From Desulfobacterales bacterium (GTDB lineage Bacteria; Desulfobacterota; Desulfobacteria; Desulfobacterales; SpSt-501), in the NCBI GenBank assembly GCA_030834695.1, contig JAUQXK010000022.1:1-35279 (forward strand): DNA of 35,279 nt, in the 5' to 3' direction. Both the position numbers and the translations under genes were made by a program. Below, in pieces: positions 16,662 through 25,409 of the stretch. The notes below the pieces were generated by a model that was not told where the DNA came from, made no database searches, and saw only the letters and a program-made list of their open reading frames with translations. The stretch's first letter is position 1; each line of letters starts with the position of its first letter.

Positions 16662-17585
16662 TTGGCTCTCAAGATCGAAAATAACCCCTCCGCTTCGAAG
16701 ACCGACTCATCGTACACGGGCTTTTTATTGCTGGCCCTGCTCAGTCTGTTTTGGGGTCTGGGCTGGCCGGCCATGAAGATCGTCCTGAGCGAAGTCCGTC
16801 CCTGGACCTTTCGAACGGTCTGTCTGCTGGCGGGCGGGGGCGGCCTGCTGACCCTGGCCCGTCTGGGAGGAACTCGCCTGAGGGTGCCGTTCACGGATCT
16901 CAAGCCGCTCCTGGTGACGTCGATCATCAACATCACAGGCTGGCACATTCTCTCCGCCCACGGGATTGCGGCCATGCAGGCCGGGCGGGCGGCCATCATC
17001 GCCTACACCATGCCCATGTGGGCCATCCTCCTCAGCCGTCTGATGCTGAAGGAGCAGGTGACGCCCATGCGCCTGTGGGCGCTGGCGTTTGGGTTCGCCG
17101 GGCTCTTCCTGCTGCTGTGGCCGGACCTCCGGGCCGTGGAAGCGGCCCCGGCAGGGGCGCTGTTCATGCTGGGAGCGGCGTTCTGCTGGGCGGCCGGAAC
17201 GGTGTTGGTCAAGTACTTCCAGTGGCACATGCCGGCAACCTTGGTGATGGGCTGGCAGCTGCTGATCGGAGGGATTCCGGTTGCCTTCGGCGCGTTTCTT
17301 CTGGAGCCGGTGGCGGCCGTCACGGCCATTTCGCTGAATGCACTCCTGACCCTGGCCTTCGTGGTCTTCCTGCCGATCATTTTCTGCCACTGGGCTTTTT
17401 TCAGGGTGGTCCAGATCTTCCCCGCCAACGTCGCCGCCCTGAGCACGCTCAGCATCCCCGCGATCGGCGTTTTCAGCAGCGCGCTGCTGTTGGACGAACC
17501 CCTCCGGCTTTATGAATTGGCGGCATTGGGACTGGTGGTGGCTTCCCTCGGCTTGACCGGCTTGAGCAAGCGCTCGGCCAAATGA
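16662..17585 (+). CDS. DMT-superfamily (EamA) transporter
   Basis: This 307-residue inner-membrane protein has about ten hydrophobic helices arranged as two EamA repeats (about 20-150 and 165-300). The first repeat includes the typical LFWGLGWPAMKIVLSEV; the second ends with PAIGVFSSALLLDEPL, the standard last-but-one helix motif. Such proteins often export amino acids or metabolites. The start is a TTG at 16662; GGGAG abuts it directly, which is unusually close, but no better start exists before the first helix. It converges with the subtilase gene, leaving only seven bases between the stops. Confidence 0.88.
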   Translation: MALKIENNPSASKTDSSYTGFLLLALLSLFWGLGWPAMKIVLSEVRPWTFRTVCLLAGGGGLLTLARLGGTRLRVPFTDLKPLLVTSIINITGWHILSAHGIAAMQAGRAAIIAYTMPMWAILLSRLMLKEQVTPMRLWALAFGFAGLFLLLWPDLRAVEAAPAGALFMLGAAFCWAAGTVLVKYFQWHMPATLVMGWQLLIGGIPVAFGAFLLEPVAAVTAISLNALLTLAFVVFLPIIFCHWAFFRVVQIFPANVAALSTLSIPAIGVFSSALLLDEPLRLYELAALGLVVASLGLTGLSKRSAK

Positions 17586-17592
17586 AGGCATT

Positions 17593-19227
17593 TCAATCCG
17601 GCAGGACGCTTCCCAGGAAACAGCCGCCACTTCCGCCCCCGCCGCCGCCTCCGGAAGATGACGACACGGCGGTCGCGGATGTTTCCGAGGTGTAGACGGA
17701 GTCGTTTTGGCCGTTGTTGGCCCGCGCCCGGTAGGAGTAGGTCTTGGAAACCTCAACACCGGTGTCGCGGTAGACGGAGGCGCCTGGAGCGACCAGGGCG
17801 ATTTCAGCGAAGGCTCCCTCCGCGGATTCCCGCCGTTCTATTTTGACGCTCACCGCATCCGAGTAATTGCCATCCCACCCCAGGACGATCTGGCTGTTCG
17901 AAGCCCCGCTGACCCCAAACCGCGACGGAGGCGCGGGGATGTTCAGCAGGCTGTTGTAGGCGTTGATACGGCCGGCCGTGAAGATTTTGCCCGACAAATC
18001 GCCGAGGCGGTCCACGCCGTCCAGAATGCGGGCCCTCACCTGGGAGGCGGCCAGCCCGGGGTTGGCGCTCCAGACCAGCGCCGCCAGCCCGCTGACGTGC
18101 GGACCCGCCATCGACGTACCGGAGCCGAATGCATAATCATTGTTCAAGTAAGTGCTTAATACCGAATCGCCCGGCGCAGCGACGTGGACCGTCGCAGGCC
18201 CGAAGTTGGAGAAGGAGGCGAGTCGATCGTTGCTGTCGGTCGCCGCAACCGCGATGATGTTGGTCAGGTCGTAGCCGGCCGGATAGCTCGGAAGACGGTC
18301 GTTGTCGGCGCTTTCGTTGCCGGCGGCGACGATCAACAGAATGCCGGCATCATTTAGAAAGCTGATCGCATCGTACTCCGCCTGGGAAAAGTTGGCCCCG
18401 GCATAACTGGCATTGACGACCCCGACCCCCTTCGTCCGCGCATAGTGCATCGCTTCGATGACGTCGGCCACCGTGCCGTTGCCTTCAGCGTCAAAGGCCC
18501 GCAGGGCCATGATTTGTCCGCCCCAGCAGAGGCCGGTGACGCCCAGGGCGTTGTCGCCCACGGCCGCGATCGTCCCGGCCACGTGAGTGCTGTGGCCGTT
18601 TTCGTCCATGGGATCGTTGTCATCGGCGACGAAGTCCCACCCCATCGTGTCGTCGATGTATCCGTTGCCGTCGTTGTCGATCCCATCGCCGGCAATATCG
18701 GCGGGATTGGTCCATATGTTCGCGGCGAGATCGGTATGTTCGTAGTCCACGCCGGAGTCGATCACGGCCACCGTCGTCGCGGCGCAATCGGTTGCTGCAT
18801 TCCAGGCCGTCGGGGCGTTGATGATCGGCAGGTTCCACTGCGAAGGGTACGAGGGGTCATCGGGGGTCCGCGCCAGGTGGCGGTAGTAATTCGGCTCGGC
18901 GTATTCCACCTCCGGATCCTGCCTCAAGATGGCCTGGGCCTCGGCGACGGACATGTCCGGCTCCAACTTGACCCGGTGCACGCCTTTCTCATCCAACCGT
19001 TTAAAAGACCTGACCCCCAGGCGAACGCGGTCCAATTCATTGGCCTGGAGCCGCACCGCGTCCTTAAATTTGACTAGAATTTCTCCAGCGGCATAGGGTC
19101 TATTTTTAAAATCCGACCGGGCGGTCGAATCCTGGCCGAAAGCCCCGATCGGCACCACCACGGCACAGGCCAGAAATAGAGCGACAAAGGCAAAACCGGT
19201 TCTGAAACGCGAGTAGGGAGAGCCCAT
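17593..19227 (-). CDS. Secreted S8 subtilisin-family serine peptidase with FN3-like domain
   Basis: This 544-residue precursor has a signal peptide (about 1-31) and an inhibitor-type propeptide (about 46-115, GEILVKFKDAV onward). The catalytic domain carries D157 (VAVIDSGVD), H212 (NGHSTHVAGT), oxyanion N304 (AAGNES) and S372 (GTSMAGPHVSG), so it is complete. An Asp/Asn/Gly-rich insertion at 180-207 (DGIDNDGNGYIDD) is a likely calcium site. A fibronectin-type-III-like domain follows at about 434-522. The tail is a poly-Gly run then GGCFLGSVLPD, with one Cys eight residues from the end; this may be a sorting or anchoring signal. The gene follows the ferritin-like gene by 38 bases. No ribosome binding site is obvious. 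Confidence 0.93.
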   Translation of the reverse strand: MGSPYSRFRTGFAFVALFLACAVVVPIGAFGQDSTARSDFKNRPYAAGEILVKFKDAVRLQANELDRVRLGVRSFKRLDEKGVHRVKLEPDMSVAEAQAILRQDPEVEYAEPNYYRHLARTPDDPSYPSQWNLPIINAPTAWNAATDCAATTVAVIDSGVDYEHTDLAANIWTNPADIAGDGIDNDGNGYIDDTMGWDFVADDNDPMDENGHSTHVAGTIAAVGDNALGVTGLCWGGQIMALRAFDAEGNGTVADVIEAMHYARTKGVGVVNASYAGANFSQAEYDAISFLNDAGILLIVAAGNESADNDRLPSYPAGYDLTNIIAVAATDSNDRLASFSNFGPATVHVAAPGDSVLSTYLNNDYAFGSGTSMAGPHVSGLAALVWSANPGLAASQVRARILDGVDRLGDLSGKIFTAGRINAYNSLLNIPAPPSRFGVSGASNSQIVLGWDGNYSDAVSVKIERRESAEGAFAEIALVAPGASVYRDTGVEVSKTYSYRARANNGQNDSVYTSETSATAVSSSSGGGGGGGSGGCFLGSVLPD

Positions 19228-19265
19228 GGGATTAATTTCACGTTAGGGTTTTTGAATAGTTTGGC

Positions 19266-19751
19266 TCAGCGCACCGGAAGGGCCGCCTTCAGGCTCTTCG
19301 GGTTGAAATCCTTGAGGCGCGAGATATGCCGGTTCTCTTCGGCGATGATGGTTTCCAAGTGGATGCGGGTCTCGCTGTCCTCGATGAACGGGGCCACCAT
19401 TTCATAAAAGAGCACGGTGTCCTTCTCGAATTCGATGAAGATCCCGACCAACTCCTCCAGGCTCTCCACGGCGGCGAAATCGACTTCCTTGAGCGAAAAG
19501 CTCTGGCCGCCGACCAGGTCGTCGAAGAGCTCCCGGCTCATTTCTTCCATGAACGGGTTTTTCCCTCCCGTTTCGAGAGAGCACTGGAGCTTGGAAAACC
19601 ACTGACCGTGGCGCGCCTCCTCCTGCGCCATCCAGTCGAGCGCGGCTTTCAGCTCCTCATCGCTTGAGGATTGAATCGCCTGCCGGTAGGTGGCCTCGCC
19701 GTTCTTCTCCAACCGAATCGCCAGATCCAGAATTTCTCGGATCTCAAACAC
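19266..19751 (-). CDS. Ferritin-like/rubrerythrin-type diiron protein
   Basis: This is a 161-residue four-helix protein without a rubredoxin domain. Two E-x2-H motifs, E45-x2-H48 and E139-x2-H142, plus E19 and E109 or E117 in the partner helices, would form a diiron centre. Related proteins reduce peroxide or oxidise iron in anaerobes. The GTG at 19751 is preferred because GGGAGG lies five to six bases before it; the upstream GTG at 19757 is too close to that site. It precedes the subtilase gene on the same strand with a 38-base gap and is divergent from the HerA-like ATPase gene. Confidence 0.82.
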   Translation of the reverse strand: MFEIREILDLAIRLEKNGEATYRQAIQSSSDEELKAALDWMAQEEARHGQWFSKLQCSLETGGKNPFMEEMSRELFDDLVGGQSFSLKEVDFAAVESLEELVGIFIEFEKDTVLFYEMVAPFIEDSETRIHLETIIAEENRHISRLKDFNPKSLKAALPVR

Positions 19752-20016
19752 AAGCACCTCCCGAATGGGTTGAGACGGACCATGGTTTTACAGCCGCCTG
19801 CACAGATTCGATCGGGGTATCATACTCAAAGCCGGGGACAATTTCAAACGCCGGGAAGTAAAGGCCAACGGGCGCATTGACTTCCGTGGTCATTGTCAGT
19901 ATCAAATCGGGTATCCGTTTCAAGCCCGGCGGGGCAGCCGGAGCGCATCCGCTCGCCGGTCTTTCAAACTGTGGAGTGCCTGCATCTAAGATTCTAAGAG
20001 ACCAGGAGGAACGGCC

Positions 20017-22461
20017 ATGACCGCATACGAAAAGCTCGGCGTGTTTTACCTGGGCAAGGCGTTCGACACGGACTCGGGCAAGCTCCGGGACGATCTGCTC
20101 CTCTATGATTCCAAGGATCTCACCACCCACGCCGTCATCATCGGCATGACCGGTAGCGGCAAGACCGGTCTTGCGTTGGGCCTTCTGGAGGAGGCCCTGA
20201 TCGACAACATCCCGGTGATCGCCATCGACCCCAAGGGCGACCTTCCCAACCTGCTGCTGACCTTCCCGAGCCTTTCCGCCGATGAATTTCTGCCCTGGAT
20301 CGACGAGCAGGAAGCTGTCGGTGCGGGCATGAGCCGCAAGCAATTTGCCGAGAAGCAGTCCCAACTTTGGCGCAACGGCCTGGCGGACTGGGGGCAGGAA
20401 CCGGAGCGCATCGCCCGGCTGCGATCGGCCGCGGAATTCGCGGTTTACACCCCGGGCAGCCGGTCCGGGCGGCCGATCAATGCTCTGGGCAGCTTTGCAC
20501 CGCCCGCGGCCGCCATTGCCGCCGACCCCGATCTCCTGCGCGAGCGCGTTCAGAGTACCGTGACCGCCATGCTGGCGCTGACCGGGATCGATGCGGATCC
20601 CCTCACCAGCCGTGAGCACATTTTGATTTCGACGATCTTGAGCGTCGCCTGGTCTCAAGCCAAAGGACTGGATCTTTCCGGCCTGGTGCGCGCCATCCAG
20701 GAGCCTCCGTTCGCCCGCGTAGGGGTGATGGACCTCGAATCCTTTTACCCGGTCAAGGACCGCTTTCAACTCGCCATGCGCTTCAACAACCTGCTGGCAG
20801 CGCCGGGTTTCGAGGCCTGGCTGGAGGGTGAGCCCCTCGACATCGGACGGCTTCTGTTCACCTCGGAGGGCCGGCCCCGCGCCTCCATCTTCACGATCAG
20901 CCACCTGGGCGACACCGAGCGCATGTTCTTCGTATCCAAGCTGCTGACCGAGATTCTGGCCTGGGTGCGGACCCAACCCGGCACCTCCAGCCTGCGGGCC
21001 GTTCTTTATATGGATGAGATCTTCGGCTACTTTCCGCCGGTCAGCAACCCGCCGTCGAAGCAACCGCTCCTGACGCTCCTCAAACAAGCGCGGGCCTTCG
21101 GATTGGGGGTCGTGCTGTCCACCCAGAATCCGGTGGATCTGGATTACCGGGGCCTCGCCAACACCGGCACATGGTTCATCGGGCGCTTGCAGACCGAAGG
21201 CGACAAGGAACGCGTGATGGCCGGTCTCGAGGGGGCTGCTGCCGGCAAGCATTTCAACCGCGGACGGATGGAGCGGATCCTGGCCGGGCTGGGGAAGCGG
21301 GTCTTCCTTCTCAACAACGTGCACGAAAACGAACCGGCCATCTTCCAGACGCGCTGGACGTTGTCCTACCTTCGCGGCCCCATGACGCGCGAAAACATCA
21401 AGCTCCTGACGACCGCGTTAGCGGCCGTGCAACCGGCGGCCGCCGCCGCCGAACCATCTTTGCCGGAAAAAGCGCCGCTGGCCGCTTCGGCGGGGGTTGT
21501 GCTGGAGCCCCAGCCGCCGCTGCCGCCGCCGGGAATCACCGCCTATTACCTGCCGGCCGCCGAGGGGACGCCGGGAATCGAATATTTCCCCGCAGTGGCC
21601 GCCCGTCTGGAAATCCATTACACCAGCGCCAAGCACCGCATCGATCTGGCCCGGTGCCTGGCATATGCAGCACCGCTGTCCGCAGGCCCGGTCCCCCTGG
21701 ACTGGGATCAGGCCACGCCCGTCGAACTGGACCCCTCCGAGCTGAGTTCCAAGCCGGAGGCTCCGGCCGGTTTTGCGGAGCTGCCCGCCGAGGCGAAAAG
21801 GCCCAAGGCCTACGACGCCTGGCGAAAGGACCTGGCCCGCTGGGTTCGCCAGAATTGTGCCCTGCGGCTCCTGCGCTCCGAGCGTTTCGGGGTCACCGCC
21901 GGTCCGGAGGAGCCCCGAGCCGGTTTCATGGCGCGGCTGGCCCAAACTGCCCGGGAGCAGCGCGACCTGGAGGTTGAAAAACTACGCCGGCGCTATGCGG
22001 ACAAGTTCGCCGCGCTGAGGGATCGTTTGATGCGCGCGGAGCAGGCCGTCATGCGCGAGCAGGAGCAACTGTCCGCCAAGAAAGTCGAAACCGCCATCTC
22101 GTTCGGGACTGCCATTCTCGGGGCGTTTCTGGGCCGAAAGGCCGTCAGCGCTACATCGGCCGGGCGCATAGGCACGGCGGCGAAATCCGCCGGGCGCCTG
22201 CGCAAGGAAAGCATGGACGCCGCCCGCGCCCAGGAGAGCGCCGAGGCGGTCAAAACCCAGATGGCGGAACTGGATCGGGCCCTGCAGGCGGACATCGCCA
22301 AACTCGAAACCGCCTTCGACCCGACGGTTGAAAAACTGCAGGAGATCACTGTGGCGCCGACTCCGGCGGGCATCACCCAGGAGTTTTTCGGCCTTGTCTG
22401 GCTGCCCTATCGACGGGACTCGCAAGGCAAGGCCACCCCCGCCTGGCGGGCGGCTTCGTAG
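20017..22461 (+). CDS. HerA-like (DUF853/DUF87-type) ATPase
   Basis: This 814-residue cytoplasmic ATPase of the HerA/FtsK group has Walker A G43-MTGSGKT-50, an acidic motif DPKGDLPNLL (71-80), Walker B VLYMDEIFG (329-337), and the sensor region LSTQNPVDLDYRGL with the following arginine (R390 in FIGRLQ). A Pro/Ala-rich linker (about 470-510) joins a C-terminal half. That half includes a Glu/Arg-rich coiled coil (about 645-690), a short Ala/Gly-rich stretch (about 690-725) and another helical segment. No NurA nuclease or DNA-defence partner lies next to it, so it acts alone or with a distant partner. AGGAGGA lies seven bases before the ATG. Its last codons and stop lie inside the left arm of a palindromic repeat. 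Confidence 0.85.
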   Translation: MTAYEKLGVFYLGKAFDTDSGKLRDDLLLYDSKDLTTHAVIIGMTGSGKTGLALGLLEEALIDNIPVIAIDPKGDLPNLLLTFPSLSADEFLPWIDEQEAVGAGMSRKQFAEKQSQLWRNGLADWGQEPERIARLRSAAEFAVYTPGSRSGRPINALGSFAPPAAAIAADPDLLRERVQSTVTAMLALTGIDADPLTSREHILISTILSVAWSQAKGLDLSGLVRAIQEPPFARVGVMDLESFYPVKDRFQLAMRFNNLLAAPGFEAWLEGEPLDIGRLLFTSEGRPRASIFTISHLGDTERMFFVSKLLTEILAWVRTQPGTSSLRAVLYMDEIFGYFPPVSNPPSKQPLLTLLKQARAFGLGVVLSTQNPVDLDYRGLANTGTWFIGRLQTEGDKERVMAGLEGAAAGKHFNRGRMERILAGLGKRVFLLNNVHENEPAIFQTRWTLSYLRGPMTRENIKLLTTALAAVQPAAAAAEPSLPEKAPLAASAGVVLEPQPPLPPPGITAYYLPAAEGTPGIEYFPAVAARLEIHYTSAKHRIDLARCLAYAAPLSAGPVPLDWDQATPVELDPSELSSKPEAPAGFAELPAEAKRPKAYDAWRKDLARWVRQNCALRLLRSERFGVTAGPEEPRAGFMARLAQTAREQRDLEVEKLRRRYADKFAALRDRLMRAEQAVMREQEQLSAKKVETAISFGTAILGAFLGRKAVSATSAGRIGTAAKSAGRLRKESMDAARAQESAEAVKTQMAELDRALQADIAKLETAFDPTVEKLQEITVAPTPAGITQEFFGLVWLPYRRDSQGKATPAWRAAS

Positions 22462-22572
22462 AAAGCTCGAATTCAAGGCGTGCAAGTGCCGTGACGGGAG
22501 GCGTGCTTCAGATGCGCCGTAGCGGCAGCGACGCGCAGCACAAGGCCGAAGTTGAGACTTTTACGAAGCCGC
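22450..22572. repeat. Palindrome-ended dispersed repeat, family A, copy 1
   Basis: This 123-base element has perfect 11-base terminal inverted repeats, GCGGCTTCGTA at 22450-22460 and TACGAAGCCGC at 22562-22572. The interior (TTCAAGGCGTGCAAG onward, then ATGCGCCGTAGCG) is related to the element at 23780-23904. The left arm overlaps the end of the HerA-like gene and supplies its final Ala-Ser codons and TAG. No open frame lies inside, so it is a non-autonomous element or a structured repeat. Confidence 0.75.
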
Positions 22573-22573
22573 A

Positions 22574-22612
22574 AAAAAATGCCCCTCCCCGGTTGTTACA
22601 CCGGGGAGGGGC
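22574..22612 (-). terminator. Strong rho-independent terminator reading from the minus strand
   Basis: A perfect 12-base stem (GCCCCTCCCCGG pairing with CCGGGGAGGGGC) has an 8-base loop. On the minus strand it is followed by ATTTTTTT. It lies about 310 bases beyond the stop of the minus-strand CoA-transferase beta gene and would end that transcript. It would also block read-through toward the HerA-like gene. Confidence 0.85.
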
Positions 22613-22730
22613 AAGGGATCGGGCAAGGGTCTTCGAGGCTCAACTCGCGGCCAGCCTATGGCCAGGTCATTTATCCCGTTCAGATCAGAACCCGACCCTC
22701 CCCGATCAAGCCTTCATCAATTTCCACTAT

Positions 22731-22893
22731 TACTAATCGTCCGGAAATAGTACCGTCATGCCGGACGTGATAAGCCTGCCCCGTACCACGATACGGGGGC
22801 ATCCAGAAAACCACTGGATTCCGGCGCCGGCCCTGGACCTGATCCAGGGTTCGCCGGAATGACAACGTAAAGACAATTATGAGACTTTTAATA
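22731..22893. repeat. Dispersed repeat, family B, copy 1
   Basis: This 163-base intergenic element runs from TACTAATCGTCCGG to GAGACTTTTAATAA. It matches the reverse complement of 26607-26724 over both outer portions. Shared blocks include GTCATGCCGGACGTGATAAG and a palindromic core CCCCGTACCACGATACGGGG. It carries an extra internal block of about 47 bases, itself partly palindromic (CTGGACCTGATCCAGG), that copy 2 lacks. It has no coding capacity and lies just downstream of the CoA-transferase beta gene. Confidence 0.8.
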
Positions 22894-22922
22894 ACAATCG
22901 GTGCAACTCTCTGCAACGATTA

Positions 22923-23693
22923 TTAAGCTCGCCCGATCACCAGCTTCAGCGGATCCACTTCTTCGCGCAGAATCCTCAGCTCCTTATCCGTCGGCGGCGC
23001 CGTCCGTTCGACCTTCTGGGGCACGATCAGTTTGAAGCCCGTCTCCGCCTGAACCTTCTCAACCTCTATTCCCGGGTGCAGGGACTCGACCATCATGGCC
23101 TTGGTCTTTTCGTCGAACCCCATGACCGCCAGGTCCGTGACGATCTTGTAAGGACCGCCCTCCGGGAGCCCCGCCTCCTCACGCGCGCCGGCGCCCGTGA
23201 GAAACCCCGGCGAGGTGACGAATTCGCACTTCTCCACAAAGCGCGACTTGCTGTGGACGGTCATAATCATCGTACGCCAGCATAAAGACGCAAAATCGTT
23301 TGCGCCGCCGCTGCCTGGGAAGCGGACCTTGGGCTTGTAGTAATCACCCACGACCGTGGAGTTGATGTTGCCGAACTTGTCGATCTGGGCCCCGCCCAGA
23401 AAGGCGTAATCCACCTGGCCCCGGCTGCAGGTGGTCATCATCTCGATCATCCCGGCGGCCATGACCGCGCGGAAAAAGGTGCGCGAGTCGCCTACCGAGA
23501 TCGGCATCTGGGGCAGCATCGGCGCCACCCCGCCGGCCTCAAAGAGAATGATCAGATTGGGCGATTGGGTTTTCTGCGACAGCATGGCGGCGGCGCAGGG
23601 CGCGCCGGTTCCGACGGCCACGGTCTTGCCGTCCTCAAGATAGCGTGAGGCCACGCAGATCATCATTTCCATCATGTTGTATTCGAGTGCCAT
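22923..23693 (-). CDS. Class I CoA-transferase, beta subunit (GctB/IpdB-like)
   Basis: This is a 256-residue subunit of a heteromeric CoA-transferase that moves CoA between acyl-CoA donors and carboxylates. The candidate catalytic glutamate is E52 in LIILFEAGG, at about the position of Glu54 in Acidaminococcus glutaconate CoA-transferase beta. Other conserved segments are MPISVGDSRTF, SRGQVDYAFLGGAQIDKFGN and KVRFPGSGGANDFAS. The sequence also resembles IpdB of steroid-ring degradation, so the substrate is not settled; glutaconate-like, dicarboxylate or ring-cleavage acids are all possible. It lies downstream of the alpha gene with an unusual 219-base spacer holding a family A repeat. Confidence 0.9.
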   Translation of the reverse strand: MALEYNMMEMMICVASRYLEDGKTVAVGTGAPCAAAMLSQKTQSPNLIILFEAGGVAPMLPQMPISVGDSRTFFRAVMAAGMIEMMTTCSRGQVDYAFLGGAQIDKFGNINSTVVGDYYKPKVRFPGSGGANDFASLCWRTMIMTVHSKSRFVEKCEFVTSPGFLTGAGAREEAGLPEGGPYKIVTDLAVMGFDEKTKAMMVESLHPGIEVEKVQAETGFKLIVPQKVERTAPPTDKELRILREEVDPLKLVIGRA

Positions 23694-23779
23694 ATCCGCA
23701 GCTCCTATGGATGAGCCTGAAGCTCAACGCTCAAAGCTCAAAGCAAAAGATTAGGTTCGGTATTCGCCAAGATACTCTC

Positions 23780-23904
23780 AACGGCTGCATAGGAAGCACG
23801 GGTTCAAGGCGCGCAAATCCCGCGGAGCAAGGCGTACTGGTAGTACGCCGCAGCGACGGGGTGATGAGGGGCAACGCCGAAATCGGGCTTCTTATGCAGC
23901 CGTT
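23780..23904. repeat. Palindrome-ended dispersed repeat, family A, copy 2
   Basis: This 125-base element has 18-base terminal inverted repeats with one mismatch (AACGGCTGCATAGGAAGC at 23780-23797 and GCTTCTTATGCAGCCGTT at 23887-23904). The interior contains TTCAAGGCGCGCAAA, an inner palindrome GCGTACTGGTAGTACGC, and AACGCCGAAATCGG. The interior aligns with copy 1 at 22450-22572. It sits eight bases after the stop of the alpha gene and splits the two CoA-transferase subunit genes, which are normally adjacent. Confidence 0.8.
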
Positions 23905-23912
23905 AGCGTTCA

Positions 23913-24896
23913 TCACTTTTCGACCAGGGTCTCCAGCTTCTGCAGCTCCTTGAGTTTTTTGAGGCCGCCGCAGCGCTCGAGGTACTCCTCAAAGCAGGAA
24001 ACGCCGTAGATGTAATGGTCGAGAAATTTCTCGAATTCTTTGGGGTCCTTTTCGACCTTCATCCATGCCGCCAGGTGCTCCTCGTCCGAAAAATAGAGGT
24101 AAGGCATGTTGCCGGGGTAGCTCCCGTATGGCACTTCGACCACGGCGTCCACCAGGTAAAAGGGAATCGAGGTGGCGGTCGGGTTGTTGCGGATGGAGAA
24201 ATTGGTCACCAGACGCTCCGCAGTGATGATCAGATGCTTGGCGGCCCGTGCCAGCTCCATATCGGCTACGGAGATCCCCCTGAAAACGGAGTTGCCGTAC
24301 ATGTCGGCCTCGTGGACGTGGATGACGGCCACGTCCGGCCAGAGGGCCGGAACGGCTGCGAACTTCTTGCCAGTGAAGGGGCACTCGATGACCTTGGCAC
24401 CGGACATCTTGAACGTATCGGTGCCCAGCATCGACCGCACGATGCCGAAAGAAACGCCTTCGGCGGCGGCCCTCAACCGTGCGGCCAGGGAGTAATTGGT
24501 CCACTCGGTGACCTTGACCTCTCCGGACTCCATGTAGCGGCGCGCGTTCGGAGACAACCCGCGCGCTTCCAGTCCGACGATGTAGGCGGCATCCAGACGG
24601 TTGAAGCACTTCCCTGCGCAGAGCAGCTCGAAATCGTGGGTCGAGGTGTGGCCGAGGAAGCCCAAGTTTTTGCGCCGTGCCCGTAGAATCTCGTGAATGA
24701 CGGCGGTCGGAATGCGGTTGGCGCCGAAGCCGCCGATTCCAAGGTAGCAGCCGTCCGGGATGAACTTCTCGACCACTTCCTTCTCGGTCATGCGCTTGTC
24801 GGTCATGGCACGCGGTTTTTTCCGGAAAAACTCGCGAGCTTTGTCCGGGTCGGGATCCATAAAAATCGGGTTGACCCCTTGATCCAGCACTTTCAT
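23913..24896 (-). CDS. Class I CoA-transferase, alpha subunit (GctA/IpdA-like)
   Basis: This 327-residue partner of the beta subunit is translated first. Conserved features include the glycine motif near residue 53 (YLGIGGFGANRIP), FLGHTSTHDFELL, and ALWPDVAVIHVHEADMYGN with the following helix. GGAGGAG lies six bases before ATG 24896. A -24/-12 promoter motif lies 75-90 bases upstream of the start. The N-terminal about 35 residues (MKVLDQGVNPIFMDPDPDKA) are an extension before the usual subunit fold. Together with the divergent dehydrogenase and TRAP genes it suggests activation of an imported carboxylate to its CoA ester. Confidence 0.9.
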   Translation of the reverse strand: MKVLDQGVNPIFMDPDPDKAREFFRKKPRAMTDKRMTEKEVVEKFIPDGCYLGIGGFGANRIPTAVIHEILRARRKNLGFLGHTSTHDFELLCAGKCFNRLDAAYIVGLEARGLSPNARRYMESGEVKVTEWTNYSLAARLRAAAEGVSFGIVRSMLGTDTFKMSGAKVIECPFTGKKFAAVPALWPDVAVIHVHEADMYGNSVFRGISVADMELARAAKHLIITAERLVTNFSIRNNPTATSIPFYLVDAVVEVPYGSYPGNMPYLYFSDEEHLAAWMKVEKDPKEFEKFLDHYIYGVSCFEEYLERCGGLKKLKELQKLETLVEK

Positions 24897-24970
24897 AAGA
24901 TTCTCCTCCAGCGTCGATAAGAGTTGATGTTGCTGAGACTTCGAGCCGTCATTTGTTCTTTTCTCGGCCC

Positions 24971-24986
24971 AGCAATAAACATGCCA
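24971..24986 (-). promoter_or_regulatory. Sigma-54 (-24/-12) promoter for the CoA-transferase operon
   Basis: Read on the minus strand the site is TGGCATGTTTATTGCT. Against the consensus TGGCACG-N4-TTGCW only one defined base differs, and the GG and GC elements are separated by exactly ten bases. Transcription would start near 24960, leaving about 64 bases before ATG 24896. Promoters of this type need an AAA+ activator; none is encoded in this window. Confidence 0.75.
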
Positions 24987-25371
24987 CCTGAACGCACTTG
25001 TTTGAACTAAATAACCTAACTTTTTTAATTGGTTATACTGTAAATGCGGTTCCTGGTCGATGATAGGCCTCTGGCCGGATGCCGTTTCCCCACGGTGGGC
25101 GAACCGCTCGACAAAGTAGTTTTAACATATTGAATTTATTTTTAAATAAACCATAATGCAGGCGTGCGTGAGAGGGCCATCGCACTTCGTTCCCGGATTG
25201 AATGTATCACTTATGCTACTTTATCCATTATCGGCCAGAGCCATTTATTGATGCCCGCTGAAGATACGGCCTCAAACTCGGACATGACTTTAAAAATGTT
25301 TAATTTAAATATGATAAAATCATTATGCGATACCGATTGCAGTGTTTCAGGCCCTCAGAAATCAGTAAAAC

Positions 25372-25409
25372 ATGTAGCAAAATTTAGTCATGATGCTTTC
25401 GTGCTACAT
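25372..25409. promoter_or_regulatory. Inverted repeat, candidate activator-binding site
   Basis: ATGTAGCA (25372-25379) and TGCTACAT (25402-25409) form a perfect 8-base inverted repeat with a 22-base spacer. It lies about 135-170 bases upstream of the plus-strand -24/-12 motif, the usual distance for enhancer-like sites of sigma-54 activators. A stem-loop role is an alternative. Confidence 0.4.

Noticed and set aside
22450-23904. Family A repeats considered as insertion sequences
   Set aside because: The elements are about 125 bases with no transposase frame; at most they are non-autonomous relatives of one.
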